Below are positions 12,169 to 23,620 of a DNA stretch of 64,000 nt, one piece after another; the stretch's first letter is position 1, and every line of letters begins with the position of its first letter. A program made the translations under genes and the position numbers. This DNA comes from Halichondria panicea. Its lineage: Eukaryota > Porifera > Demospongiae > Suberitida > Halichondriidae. The notes under the pieces are model-generated. The model had not been told where the DNA came from, searched no databases, and saw only the letters and a program-made list of their open reading frames with translations. Location: the NCBI RefSeq assembly GCF_963675165.1, contig NC_087381.1:6201378-6265377 (forward strand), given 5' to 3'.

Positions 12169-15100
12169 CTAAAAAAATTTCACAGTTTTTCTCCTTTTGA
12201 CAGTTTCTGATGGAGACACACCAACGTCAATGGTGGCCGTCTCATTACCATCTTCCACTGATTCAGAAGGCTTTTGCTTTCTGTTAGAGTGTTCCTTACG
12301 TTCAATATCAGAGGGTGTGGTTCCAGCATCGGAGGGTATGGTGGTGAAATCCATTGCTTTGCTAGTGGATGGATGAGCAGCACTTTGTTCACTCGTGTTT
12401 GAATTATCAGGAGGACGCTTGCGTTTTCTGAATGAGAGCTTTTTCAGAACAGGCTTCTTCTGAACAGTTTTTCTGAACAGAGCATTTGAAAATTGCTCAA
12501 TAGAGGGTGGGTCAATAAGTCCACATTCTGTAGCAGTCTTTGAAGCACCTCTTTTGGGAGCCAGTTTGCGTGTCCTTTGTCGACTCTTAGCTGGCGCTCT
12601 TGTAGCAGTGTCGACCATCGAACTGTCAATGCTTTGGGCAACTTCTTCTACTGTTTTAGAGGCCACACCTTTCTTTCGTACGTACGTTCGTTTTGCTCTC
12701 TTGGATTGTGGACTTTTTGGTTTCTCGGCATTTTTTCGTTTTCGATCACCACCAGTAGTACTTTGACCAGTAGCTGTTGGCCGTTTCTGTGGTTTTTCAG
12801 GTGTTTGATATTTCTGTGTTGGACAATAAGTATCGTGGATAAGTATGTCATAGGTAGCGTAGACTTGTAGCCGGTAATGGTAGTCACCCACGATAGCTGA
12901 ATTGATGATGTTTGCACTTTTCTTCACGGGAGGTATGGGAACCTGAGACAGTGCAAAATGACGTGAGATGAGGTCATCGTTATTCAGAGGAGTGATAATC
13001 GGTCCAGTATTTCTCCGGCGATAAGGACGCGGGAATTTACTATAGCATATGTGGTTAGGCTCGTACACAATCATGTGAGCATCAGCTTCCATTAAAACGT
13101 CTTTCTCAGTTGCTATTTGAACGGGGAGATCAAATCCGGCCATTTCAAAGACGAATTTTTCCAATTCCAATCTCTCGTCTGTTTCCGTTCTCGGAGTGAA
13201 TCGAAGAAATTCAGCTGCCAAAACTCGTTTAATTTCCGTACTGTTCCCCCTACCAGCAGAGTTGGAAATAACAGGAATGTTGGATACAATAGAATCTGTT
13301 GTACCACTAGGCAATATATTAGTATCAGCCAATGGTTCATTCACGCTGAAAATAGAAGAACTCGTAGTAGTAACCATGGTTACAGCATTTAGTTTCTTTT
13401 GATCTGGTAACTCGTCGTCGTCCAAACTATTATTTGATTCTTCAGTTCCACCGTCCCCAGCATTGCTAGCAGCTGTTGTTTCGAGTGATTGCTCTGAAAT
13501 TAGCGGACGCAATACAAAACGTGGTCCCACAGGGAAATTCCCTTCTCTTCTGGGGATGTGGGCATTATGCAAGTCACGTGACACGGTATCCAACGGTGCC
13601 GTGTTCCTGTTCGATTCAACATTATTAGGTACGGATCCAGATTCAGTATTTCTAGCAGCTGTTGTTTCGTGTGATTCTGAAATTAGCGGACGCAATACAA
13701 AACATGGTCCCACAGGGAAATTCCCTTTTCTTCTGGGGGTGTGGGCATTATGCAAGTCACGTGACACGGTATCCAACGGTGTCGTGTTCCTGTTTGATTC
13801 CACATTATTAGGAACGGATCCAGATTCAGTATTGCCAGCAGCTGTTGTTTCGTGTGATTCTGAAATGATTGGACGCAATACGAAACGTAGTCCCACAGGG
13901 AAATTCTCTTCTCCTTTTATAGTGTTCGTAGAATCTGATTTCGTCCCCCCAATACTTGGTAAACATGCAATCTTTCCGTTCCCATCCCGAGTGCCAATGT
14001 CTGTAGGGGTTCTTGGATTAGACCCATTGGGCAAGTCACATGACACGGTATCATTTATCATCAATGGTGTCGTATCAGAGTTTCTGGTATATTGTTCAGT
14101 GTTCACGTGTGATTCCACATTATGAGGAATGGATCTAGTTTCTGTCCGAGTGGCCACTTCAGCTGGGGGTATATGAAAGGATCTCGGTAGTGGCTTGAGG
14201 ACGGGGTCAGAGGTCAAGGGGGCATGGTCACCAGATGCTGGACCATGCTGAGGCTTAACAATGTTGACTACAACATTCGTATCCATGGCGTTGGTCGTTC
14301 CCATAGCAACAGTGTGGTTCCCGGCTGTAACATTAGAGCTTGTATTATCATCATCATCATCTTGAGTGAGATCAATTATTGATTCAGGAGTAGATTGCGA
14401 TCCCGATTGTTCCCCTCCGTTCAGGGGGGCACCAACATTAGCCGACGTTGTGCCCCCTCTTAGATTAGAGAGAATATTCTGTACAGTTCCATCTATCGCT
14501 TGGTCGTTGGTTGGACAACTGGTCGACGATTGTCCTTCCTCGTTACGAGAATTGTGTAGCGGTTGAGAGCTAAACATTGTTGATGATCCGTTCTTAAGAG
14601 CGGCCGAATATCGTCGAAAATTATACGACGGTGGAACCTGGAGATCAGAATTGTCCCAGGAGATAATCCTGTCAGGACTTGGATAAGAGTCGGAATTGAT
14701 GATGGAGGATTTACGTTTGTCTCGTGTAGTGTAGCGATATTTAAACTTCTTGACTTTCTCTTTCACAACCTCAGGGAGATCAGTCTGTGTGTGTGTGTGT
14801 GTGGGTGTGGTATGGTGTGTGGGTGTGTGGGTGTGGGTGTGTGGGTGTGTGTAGGAGAGAAAGATGTCCGTGAAACATACAAGGAAATAGGCAACTCAAT
14901 TGAAAATGGACCAAAAAAGTCTACATGTGTATGTTTTGTACGTATAGTATACATAATAATATTGTGTACAAATGCACTGATCTAAGCACACCAAACAGCT
15001 ACTAAATGCATTGTTTAGTGAAATGGACGTTTCAACAATTAAGTAATAATAGTACTAATTTAGAAAAAACGCCGGCTTTTTTCAGCTCGAAATAAATAAA

Positions 15101-18100
15101 AGCGCACCATAATTATTGTTATGAAAATTGGAATTTTGGAACTCGTATTAGGGACAATCTACAGAAAATCAAATTTAACTTTGAACAGGCCTAATTTTAG
15201 AACGATGAATAGTGTTTTCACACTCGATCCCCCCTCCCACTCACAGTATCAGGGAGGGTGGTCACGTTCTTGATCAGGTGAGAGTATCGTTTGAGAGCCT
15301 GATTGGTGAATTGTTGAAACACTTCGTCGTCTGATTTCAGCTGTTTCCAACGCATACTGCACATGGCGTCCGTTCGCTGTGGGAGAGAACTCTTGGCTAT
15401 CTTAGACCACGGAATACACGCGTTGCTTCCTTTGTGTGTGTGTGGGTGTGTGTGTGGTGTGTGTGGTGTGGGGGGGAGGGGGGTGGAGGTCCAACAACCG
15501 TGCTCCTAGTAATAATGTTTGCTAAATCAGCATTTAACATGTTGTTGAGTGATTTAAAGCTAAAACTAGACCTTAAAGAATGCAACACGTAGCAAATATT
15601 TATATTTTAGGCGCACGGGTGTCAGACCTCCTCTGCATGGATGGAGGTCATATTGCAGCTAGCACAGTACTAATAATTATTACTGTAGCACCCATGCACA
15701 CAGTATACATGTACATGTACATTATATGTAAGTATATTCGTACATACATGGGATTTAACAATGTACAAGACTATGCATGTCAAGTATGCTATCACATGAC
15801 TCACCTTCGTACGGCTGACACGCCTCCAGCAATACTCGATCCTCGTCCTTACTGAACGGACCCTTCTTGAGGTCAGAGTTCAACACGTTCAGGTAGCGCT
15901 CACGACACTGGCTTTGGGAACGCCCGGGCACAAACTGACACACTTTCGACCACGCCTTCTTCCCGTAAACACCCACGCCTTCAATTAGTTTCTGTGAGTG
16001 CAAAGAATTGGGAAATGATCAACCAATTAATTAGTACAGTCATGCATTTTTAGAGCTACATGACATTGCACATGTATATGCATGTATATAATTATACATG
16101 TACTTGTCTATACATTGTATATAAAGAACGGACATAATTTCAGTTCTGGTGACCCAATTGCAATGATTTTTGTGGTTCTCTGAAAGCTTATAAGAAGCTG
16201 TCTCGGTTTCAGTTAATTTCAGGAACATAATTACAATTATTAAAAGCAATAATTATAATTATTAAAGCATTTATGGCTGTTGCAATAATTATTCTTAACT
16301 GCATGCACTCCACTCTGTTTATCAAAGGTTCAGGGACTCTGGGTACATTATGAGCTACTGAGTTAATTGCTTACCACATCTTCTGCTTTTGACCACTTTC
16401 CTTTCTTGATGTCAGGGCAGAGGGACATGGTCCAGCGGTAATAGCAGTTATTAGATGAGCGGCCGCCACCAACATAATGAGCCACTGAGTGTGTGTGTGT
16501 GTGGACATCATTATATGGTTACATCATAACAGATCTCCAATGTATTGCTGTATCATGTATACCGTATAGCAGATCATTTTCATGGGGGAAAAATCCTCTA
16601 ACCCTATGCGTCATGAACGGGTACCCTACACTGTAAGTGCACAAAGTTACTTTACGATTGATCGACGCAAGGTAATGCTTGTTTAATGCTTTGTTTGATA
16701 CCGTATAGCAGGTAATTTTCGTGGAGTAAAATATTCGTTATTTTCGTGGGCAAGCTGACCTCCACGACATTTTAACGTAGGCGTGGCTTACCGGAACGTA
16801 TGAATGCAGTGCAGGCAATGACATTTTTACTCACAAAAACCATCGTTTTCGAGTGGAACGAGAATTTTTTACCCCACAAAAATTACCCGCTATACGATAC
16901 TCTCTCTCTCTTTTATATCGACTTTGGATTGGAGTCACATGATACTTGATGCGTGAGGGACTGAGAAATTACAAATTGATCAGCATTAATGTCTTATTCT
17001 TATATAGCATTAATTGTATCCACATGCTCAAAGTTCGTCAACCCTCCTTCTCTGACCTTTGACCCAGTTTTGTCCGTACAGTTTTACTGCACTCTTGATT
17101 TTCTTGTCCTCGTCTTTACTCCATCGCCCACCACCCTTCCCAAGATTTTGAACAGTCTGGTACTGCCCCAGACAAGCAAACGCTGTGCGACCAGTCTACA
17201 GTGGGAGCTAGGTGGATAATACAGGTATACATATAGGTCCCTCCATTTTGGAAGTGACTATAATTATAGTTAGGCTCCGTCACTATAGGTTTTAATACAT
17301 GTATGGTCTAACATTTACTTTATGAAAGCTTAGAAGGAGCCCATCGGATGGTATGCTCAAATCCCAAACTTGGATCGGGTCATTTTCGAAAAAGAGCACT
17401 GGACCATGCATGCATGCATGGACCATTATGCATGCATAATTATAACATAGATATAAGAGGGAGAGGGATGGGAAACGCTACGTAAATAGCATTGACGATC
17501 CGCGTTTCGGTCAATGTTTTCTTCTTTATTTCCTCCAGCCCATGCTTTTAGCTAGTACTAGGCTATAAACTAGCTACTGAGCTCCATGTATTAGCAATGG
17601 CTAGTGGAACAGTCACAACAAGGTAGCAGCAATAGTTAGTGAGACCCCTCCAAGCAGTAAAAAGCAGCTTGGACAGGCAAATTCTTGAGAGGAGCTCTGT
17701 CAGTACCGTTGAGCATTCCAGTACAGTCACAGACATATGATAGAGAATTATGGAAATGTAGCAAAGTTCTGTCGTAAATTACTGTGCTGATACGACGAAC
17801 CAACTATCAATGAATACAAAGAGACATTTACCTACATTCAATCATTGATGTAACTTTCTAAATGGGTACACAAAAAGTCTGCTTTTAAAAACCAGCTTAC
17901 TAAGACAAAAATGAACATTACTTACCAACCTAAAGCCAAGTGGCTTTGATTTTACTTGCATACAATGCCCAGCTACTTAAGAAAGAGGGAATCATTAATA
18001 TTTTGGGCTGTAGTCACAGCCTCTCTTGTTAGAAGGTACACAAAGCCACTAGACAGAGCCGAAACGATAATACAACACTCAAAAAACTGCCTTTGAAAGT

Positions 18101-21100
18101 TTTTAAGCTCTTGGTGAGATACACAACGCTTCTATATGATGCACAGTAGGCGTGGATGCTCAGTACAGGACTAAGAGTCCCATGCAGTGGGGAGCTGTGA
18201 ATGATAGTAATAACATTTCCCGCTGGGTTGGCGGGGTGTCTATAGAGGCGAAACGCGGATCAACTTTTGGCATTACACAGAAGTGATTGTGCGCACGTGC
18301 TCCGTTTCCCATCCCTCTCCCTTCTTATATCTATGATAATAATTAGTATTGCAGAATAGTACGTAATCTCCTACTCACGCCTAGTTCCCGGGCTATCTCG
18401 GCCCAATCTCTCTCTTGGTGTTTACGAGCAATTTTGCTGAGATTTTTGTTCTCTTGAGGTGACCACACCTTCTTGTTGATTGACGGACAACTGTGATTGG
18501 TCCAATGGATGCGGCAATCATTCCCTGAACGTTTGTGCCCGAACTAAAATAGGAGGGAGAAATGAAATTACGATTATGCTCATCAGTTATAGACAAATTA
18601 AGTTGTAGCATTTTCAAGTGATCGGTATACATGTACTCATGACTATAATATAGTCATGATTATTGTTGTCTATAGTATACCGATCAATTTTTAGTACTTG
18701 AAAATTATATAGTTTACTGCTATAAAAACACAATTTTGTGATTGAAAAACATCACCACTTTAACAAAATCATCAAGAAAAATCAATCGACACACCCACCA
18801 TTTCGTAGGAGAGGGAACTCCAGTTGACCTCCTCCACAGTATTGTCACTGTACAGCTCTTCATCACTCAGTGCCCTGAGGGGGAAGGGGGAGGAGTTATG
18901 ATATGTGGTGGGTATATGCAACGCTACAATCATGCATACTCACATTATGTATCTAAGCATATACCGGCCATTGGAAAGGTAATTCGGAGAGCTATGAATG
19001 AAAATTACATGGTCTCAAAGATAGCTACTAAATCATGCAGCTGAATAATTACTAAATCAATACCACCATAGCAACGGTACAATGTAGACTCATTACTCAC
19101 TTGACTGCCTCTACTTTAGCGAGTACTAATTCCTTCAGCCTCGCCTCACTCGGGTCATCCTCACTCACATCATGAGTCTCCAGTTGCCTCAGGAGTGGTC
19201 GAGTGCGTCCCTCTATCAGCTGGAACCGTACACCCTCCACCAATCGAGTCTCAGATTGACGGGTCCCTGGGGTGTGAGAGAAATACAAGTATGCTGTGTG
19301 TAGGAGGGGGGGGGGTATATTCGTGCGCCCTTGGGGAATACATACAACTGCCCTCGGATATACAAATCCAATACACCCTTGATATCCATATGGTACAACT
19401 ATTATATATACCATGATGTGCTCTAGGAATATTCATTAAAACTCTAGGGTACACTGTACGTACAAATGCCACGTATACTCCAGGGGTACATTCATATACA
19501 CCCCTAGAGGATAAATGACTGTGGTCGGCCTAAAGCCCATGCTCCATTTTTTAAGGACCATCCTTTGATATATACATGTACATGTACCTACACGTAACAA
19601 AAAGTGTCGAAATTGTAAATATTATGGTTTGTCATGTGTATAATTATATACACACAGCAGAGATCAAAAGAGTGTTTACCAGTGGGTAGAAGCGAGTAAT
19701 TGGCGCTTTGTAATTATTTCAAAGTGTCGCCTTAAATTGAATAAGTATGGTATGGTTAATTGCGATGGTTGGTATAACCACCTCTTAGGCCTATAGGTGT
19801 TTAGTACTTTTGCACAACAATAAAGCTGCAAATAAATTAATGTGTCACTGGGTGTTGAATTTTAATTTGAGTATTGAGAATAGCCACATCTTTGAATTCT
19901 GCTGTAGGGTACATGTATGTTGTAATGATGTAAAAAACTTACAAGGTGACTCGGTATGTATTCTGTCCATTTCAGCATAGCTCCCGGCACCCTCGTGGCA
20001 AATGGGCGGGGACTAGGAGGAGGAGACAAAGAGAGGAGAGAAGATAATACTTGGTTACAGTGTATTCACAAATGTATTTGACTAATAATCTCTTAATTCA
20101 CCCAGAACTAAAGTTACATATACAAACGAGCCTTACCAGAGTTGATATATGTTTTTTTTATAAACGGAATACTAGTATGTCAATAATTATTAGTAAAGTT
20201 TTATTCTTTTTGTTTCAGACCACAGACCAAACACTTAATTATAATCTTTGTTATCAAACGATTCTAACTGAAGTTATGGGCAGCTATACTGAGTGATAAT
20301 GTAGACCCCACTTAACAGGAACATATAGGTTGCTTGAGGATACAAATGATGTAATGTTGCTCTATAATTATAGTTAGCCAATAACAATCAAGATCACGTA
20401 CTTATACATAATGTGTTATATAGCGTCCCTCAGCCCTCGAGTACTATAACCATGCATAGATATACATTGTAACTTTGATCGTAAATACATGCACACTCAC
20501 AAAGCCGAGATGGTCCCTGAAGTACTTGCCCCTCCTAAAGGTCGCCATTGACAACTTCTGCAACAACTGTGGTCACCATGCACACACACACACACACACA
20601 CACAGAGGGAATTAGTGATCGAAGTACGTGCAGTCTAATTATTATAGTATACATGTTATGATAATTATATCAGCACTTACATACATGATCTATAGTACGA
20701 TGGTGTTGTTGTAAAGTGCATGCATGTATGCAGCCAAGAGCAAATAAGATGCTATAGCTATGGAACTTGTGGTGAGTTCACATTTTATAGTCGACTAGGT
20801 ATAGTCTCTAACACATGCATGGGAAGTACAGAATGGAGATGTGCCCACACTGGTCGATTGGCAGTGTTTGGTTGGTACTATATCCACCTCTAATTTAATT
20901 ATGGTTATCGCATGTTTATATAAAAGGCAATAAAAACAATTTATTCACAGAATCTACCACATGTATGTATGTAGCCACATTCCTGCAAATTAGCATTACA
21001 TGCATGTACACTATAGGATGTCACACTATAAGATCACACTTGTGCAGTCAGTGTGTCCCACCTTCCTACATGTACGTCTTGGGGCAGTGACAGTGTCCAG

Positions 21101-22024
21101 TTTCTGCTTGTTGGATGCTATAGCAACCTCCAGTTTGTCCAGCTGCTTCTGTAGTCCCGCCTGTAGCAGTATAGGTACTATTATTTGAACAAGCATGCTG
21201 GTCAAACATTTATAATTATACAATATACAATAACACCATACAATAACACCAAGTGTCCACGTGGTTAAATATGTTGCTGATCAGCAGAAGCATGCAGCTA
21301 TTGTAACCGCTTCAGCTTAGCCTATAACAGTATAGCTTGCTACCTTGTTCGATGCAATAATTATGTCTAAGACTACATTTGTAAGAGCTCTGGACATCGT
21401 TTGCTGATTTTGTATGCAGAGGCTTCTCAAATTAATGGGCGTGGCTCAATGAGAGTCTGGTATCTGAATATTCAGCCATCCGGATGAGGTGGACTCCATG
21501 CAGGTGTTTGGATAATCGAGGCTCAACTGCATGTACACATAATAATTATACGTGCAATAATTATTATTACCTGGGCTTCATAGTTTTTCTGTAGACACTG
21601 TTTCAGTTTCTCAGTGCTTTGATCATCAGCCTTCTCAACAGTAGCTTTGTGAGTGGGTGGGGGAGGGTGTGAGTAGGTGGTGGGTGTGTGTGGGGGGTGC
21701 ATGTGGGTTTACTCAAATTTTTATATAGACATGGTATTAAACTGAATAGTAAGTAATAACGTTGGAGTGTATATATGCCTACCATCGATGCATGCATCTT
21801 AATAGCCGACCTGGATCAATAATTCAATATGCTTTTATACTGTCAGATACATCCACTTGTTTGTGGTATACAAAACTATGTACTTTCCAATACAACATTT
21901 TTAAAAATTACAAGACTTGGATCTTACACAGTAGCTCGGCTGAATTTCCTCCGTGCAAGATTATGTTTATTGATTCTAGATCTTTGGTTAGCTCTTCATC
22001 TTTGTCTTCTGAGAGAGCAGCCAT
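12169..22024 (-). CDS. SNAPC4: SNAPC4 (SNAP190), largest subunit of the snRNA-activating protein complex
   Basis: Thirteen exons on the minus strand, 5' to 3': 22024-21928, 21644-21571, 21160-21062, 20566-20501, 20012-19943, 19266-19101, 18874-18799, 18543-18379, 17195-17057, 16484-16375, 15991-15805, 15429-15245 and 14784-12169. All have GT-AG borders and compatible phases. The sum is 4050 nt, giving 1349 residues plus stop. SNAPc binds the proximal sequence element of snRNA genes for RNA polymerases II and III. Diagnostic here is a half Myb repeat (GNDCRIHWTNH) followed by four Myb repeats: VWSPQENKNL... at about 238-285, GRWSKDEDKKIKSAVKLYG... 294-341, KGKWSKAEDVKLIEGVGVYG... 345-392 and KGPFSKDEDRVLLEAC... 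397-447. This Rh-Ra-Rb-Rc-Rd layout is the SNAP190 signature. The N-terminal third has a helical segment (LQKQLDKLEVAIASNKQKL). The last exon encodes 871 low-complexity residues with basic clusters, a SUMO-interacting-type motif and three internal repeats. Confidence 0.93.
13480..13930 (-). repeat. Three ~60-residue repeats inside the SNAPC4 last exon
   Basis: On the minus strand the exon encodes three successive copies of a unit with GNFPVGPRFVLRPLISE followed by ETTAA, a short variable part, NNVESNRNT, LDTVSRDLHNAH and PRR. The first begins EENFPVGLRFVLRPIISES. The unit is about 180-190 bp, and the second and third copies are nearly identical at DNA level. This is a recent in-frame duplication in a disordered region; its function is unknown. 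Confidence 0.85.
14785..14854. repeat. (GT)n-type simple repeat at a splice acceptor
   Basis: A GT/GGGTGT tract lies directly upstream (minus-strand sense CA/ACACCC) of the SNAPC4 last-exon acceptor at 14784, where it supplies the pyrimidine-poor CACACACAG acceptor context. A similar tract at 15430-15480 precedes the acceptor of exon 12. Confidence 0.8.
16699..16899. mobile_element. Short inverted-repeat element (CCGTATAGCAGGTAATTTTCG family)
   Basis: The left end CCGTATAGCAGGTAATTTTC and the right end AAAATTACCCGCTATACG are inverted copies, each next to a TA. The element is about 200 bp, has no coding content and sits in a SNAPC4 intron. Related copies are at 52885-53108 and 55481-55651, with fragments near 11570-11800, 16559-16600 and 57608. 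Confidence 0.75.
17446..18335. mobile_element. CATAGAT-type inverted-repeat element in a SNAPC4 intron
   Basis: The ends CATAGATATAAGAGGGAGAG and (after GGATGGGAAACG) the inverted counterpart CGTTTCCCATCCCTCTCCC...ATATCTATG enclose 890 bp with no coding region. It belongs with 24364-24894 and 36556-37317, which share the inner GGGATTGGAAACG motif. It fills most of the intron between exons 8 and 9 of SNAPC4. Flanks are AT-rich, so a target duplication cannot be called. Confidence 0.8.
19290..19515. repeat. Degenerate ~24-bp tandem array
   Basis: A series of CCCTnGG/CTCTAGGG motifs followed by ATAYA-type words recurs roughly every 20-26 bp (GCCCTTGGGGAATACATAC, GCCCTCGGATATACAAATC, ACCCTTGATATCCATATGG, CTCTAGGGTACACTGTACG, TCCAGGGGTACATTCATATA). 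It lies in a SNAPC4 intron and looks like an old minisatellite; the register is loose. Confidence 0.45.
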
Positions 22025-22344
22025 TTTTAATTAGTATAGATATGGTTTCCAGACATTCCAGAGCAGCCACGTGGTTGTTTAAAATGGTCGTCACATTCAT
22101 AATTCAAAATTATTTAATCCGGGTTGTTAATGATCTTTACCCATCCAAACTTGATTTGTCTAATATGCAGTGCATTGCACTGTCATAGGGTGCTGTTTGT
22201 CAAAACACCATGGTTGTGTAAAAACTGCAAGTTTACTGTACAATGTACATGAATACTTAGCTTAAATATATCAGAAATTTTGTATAGGATTCACATTAGT
22301 GTACGTATTATATACTGTATAAGCCGAATTCTCTTGCACTCTTC
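22025..22344. promoter_or_regulatory. Putative bidirectional promoter between SNAPC4 and the small gene
   Basis: The 320 bp between the SNAPC4 start codon (minus, 22024) and the ATG at 22345 (plus) separate two divergent reading frames. No TATA-like box stands out at a sensible distance. The call rests only on the head-to-head layout and short spacing. Confidence 0.35.
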
Positions 22345-23432
22345 ATGAAAGTGGATGCAGCACCTTCCCAAATGTGTGGCATTGCATCGTTGGCCCCCCT
22401 CAAAACATTTCGTAAGTTAGCCTTGTAAAGTTAAAGGTATAGCTTAATGTGTTAACCTGGTAATCTGGATAAAATAATATTGAGGTCACAGGAGGTTTCC
22501 CTGCATTGTCCTACCTAGACAATGACCACTTCTTATATTGTCTGCACAAGGTCATGTCGGTAAACCATAAGCAGATGTTAATCCTCCACTGAAAATTGAG
22601 AGTTCTATAGTATTTGTAACACATCCCATTTGAATGTTTATGTGACAATGAGTGAACTGGTTTTGGGCAGATATGTATGCCTCATTGTCTATGTAGTAGT
22701 AGTTCTCTATTGTAAATAATTATGGTATTATCGTTTTCTGGTGTGTACTGATGTATGTGACCATGTTTGGTAGTGCGTATAGTGACCAATGATGACCATT
22801 GTTTGGATGAGTTTCAGCTTTATGTCAGTCTGAGTGTTGTGTATAGATTGAGTTGGTGAGAAGCTATATATACTACTCCATTCAAAACAGAAGAAAAATT
22901 GCGGTAAGAGAAACTAGATTGCTACTAAAATAATAATCACAAGCATGGGGTTTGTTTATGCGTAGTTGAATATTAATTTTGCGTTATCTGGAACATTGAT
23001 TATCTGGGTGGGTTATAGATAAGTGCATGGGTGCGAATAATCAGTCTATACTGTATCAATAATTATTGTCATACCATGCAGTCCTGTTGTTTGTTACACC
23101 AGGCACGTGCTCAAAACCATCTCCGTGTGACACTATAAGAATATTGTATTATACTGCAGGTCTAAGCCATTTTAGGCATATGATCAGTCCCTATTATGAG
23201 CCATAACATTGCATGGCACTTGGTATGATATGGCTCACCAATCTTCCCCCTTGAGTCAACACACAGGTAGTCAGTCGTACACACTTAGTGAATCTATTGT
23301 GTATTAATTGCAGAAGTTGAGAGTGTTGTTACTATCACTAAAGCTGTGGCTGCTACTGATGATATTGATCGTATGCAAGCCGTGAGTGAGCTAGTGAGGT
23401 TACAGAGACATTGGAAGCAAGCCACTGCCTGA
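22345..23432 (+). CDS. Possible two-exon gene for a 61-residue protein, unidentified
   Basis: Exon 22345-22411 starts with ATG and ends at a CGTAAG donor in phase 1. Exon 23314-23432 follows a TTAATTGCAG acceptor and ends with TGA. Joined, they give 186 nt, or 61 residues, beginning MKVDAAPSQMCGIASLAPL and ending VSELVRLQRHWKQATA. The second exon is predicted to be helical, with VVTITKAVAATDDIDRMQAV. No signal peptide or membrane segment is seen and I do not recognise the family. The second exon is open in only one frame and is better supported than the first. More 5' exons could exist, in which case this is only the 3' end of a larger gene. Confidence 0.4.
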
Positions 23433-23620
23433 AATGAGGTTAGTGCATGACGCCACTGTTGTTTCATTTTTTCATGCCAGCTATTAATCAGTCGGCATGG
23501 TTATAGACATTTAACGCGTATACGACTATTGTGTATTGTATATTTACCAAATGATTATACACACACATGCGTTACCCAAACTGCATGTGACTTTAGCTGT
23601 ACTCATTTATCTCATCATAG

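Noticed and set aside
13463-14125. Plus-strand open frame of 220 codons
   Set aside because: It is the antisense of the repeated region in the SNAPC4 last exon; the minus-strand frame is open for the whole 2.6-kb exon, splices in phase and carries the family signature upstream.
23529-23620. In-frame extension upstream of the first ankyrin exon as the N-terminus
   Set aside because: It has no ATG (the frame opens at TTG), is preceded by a good CATCATAG acceptor at 23619-23620 and looks like intron.
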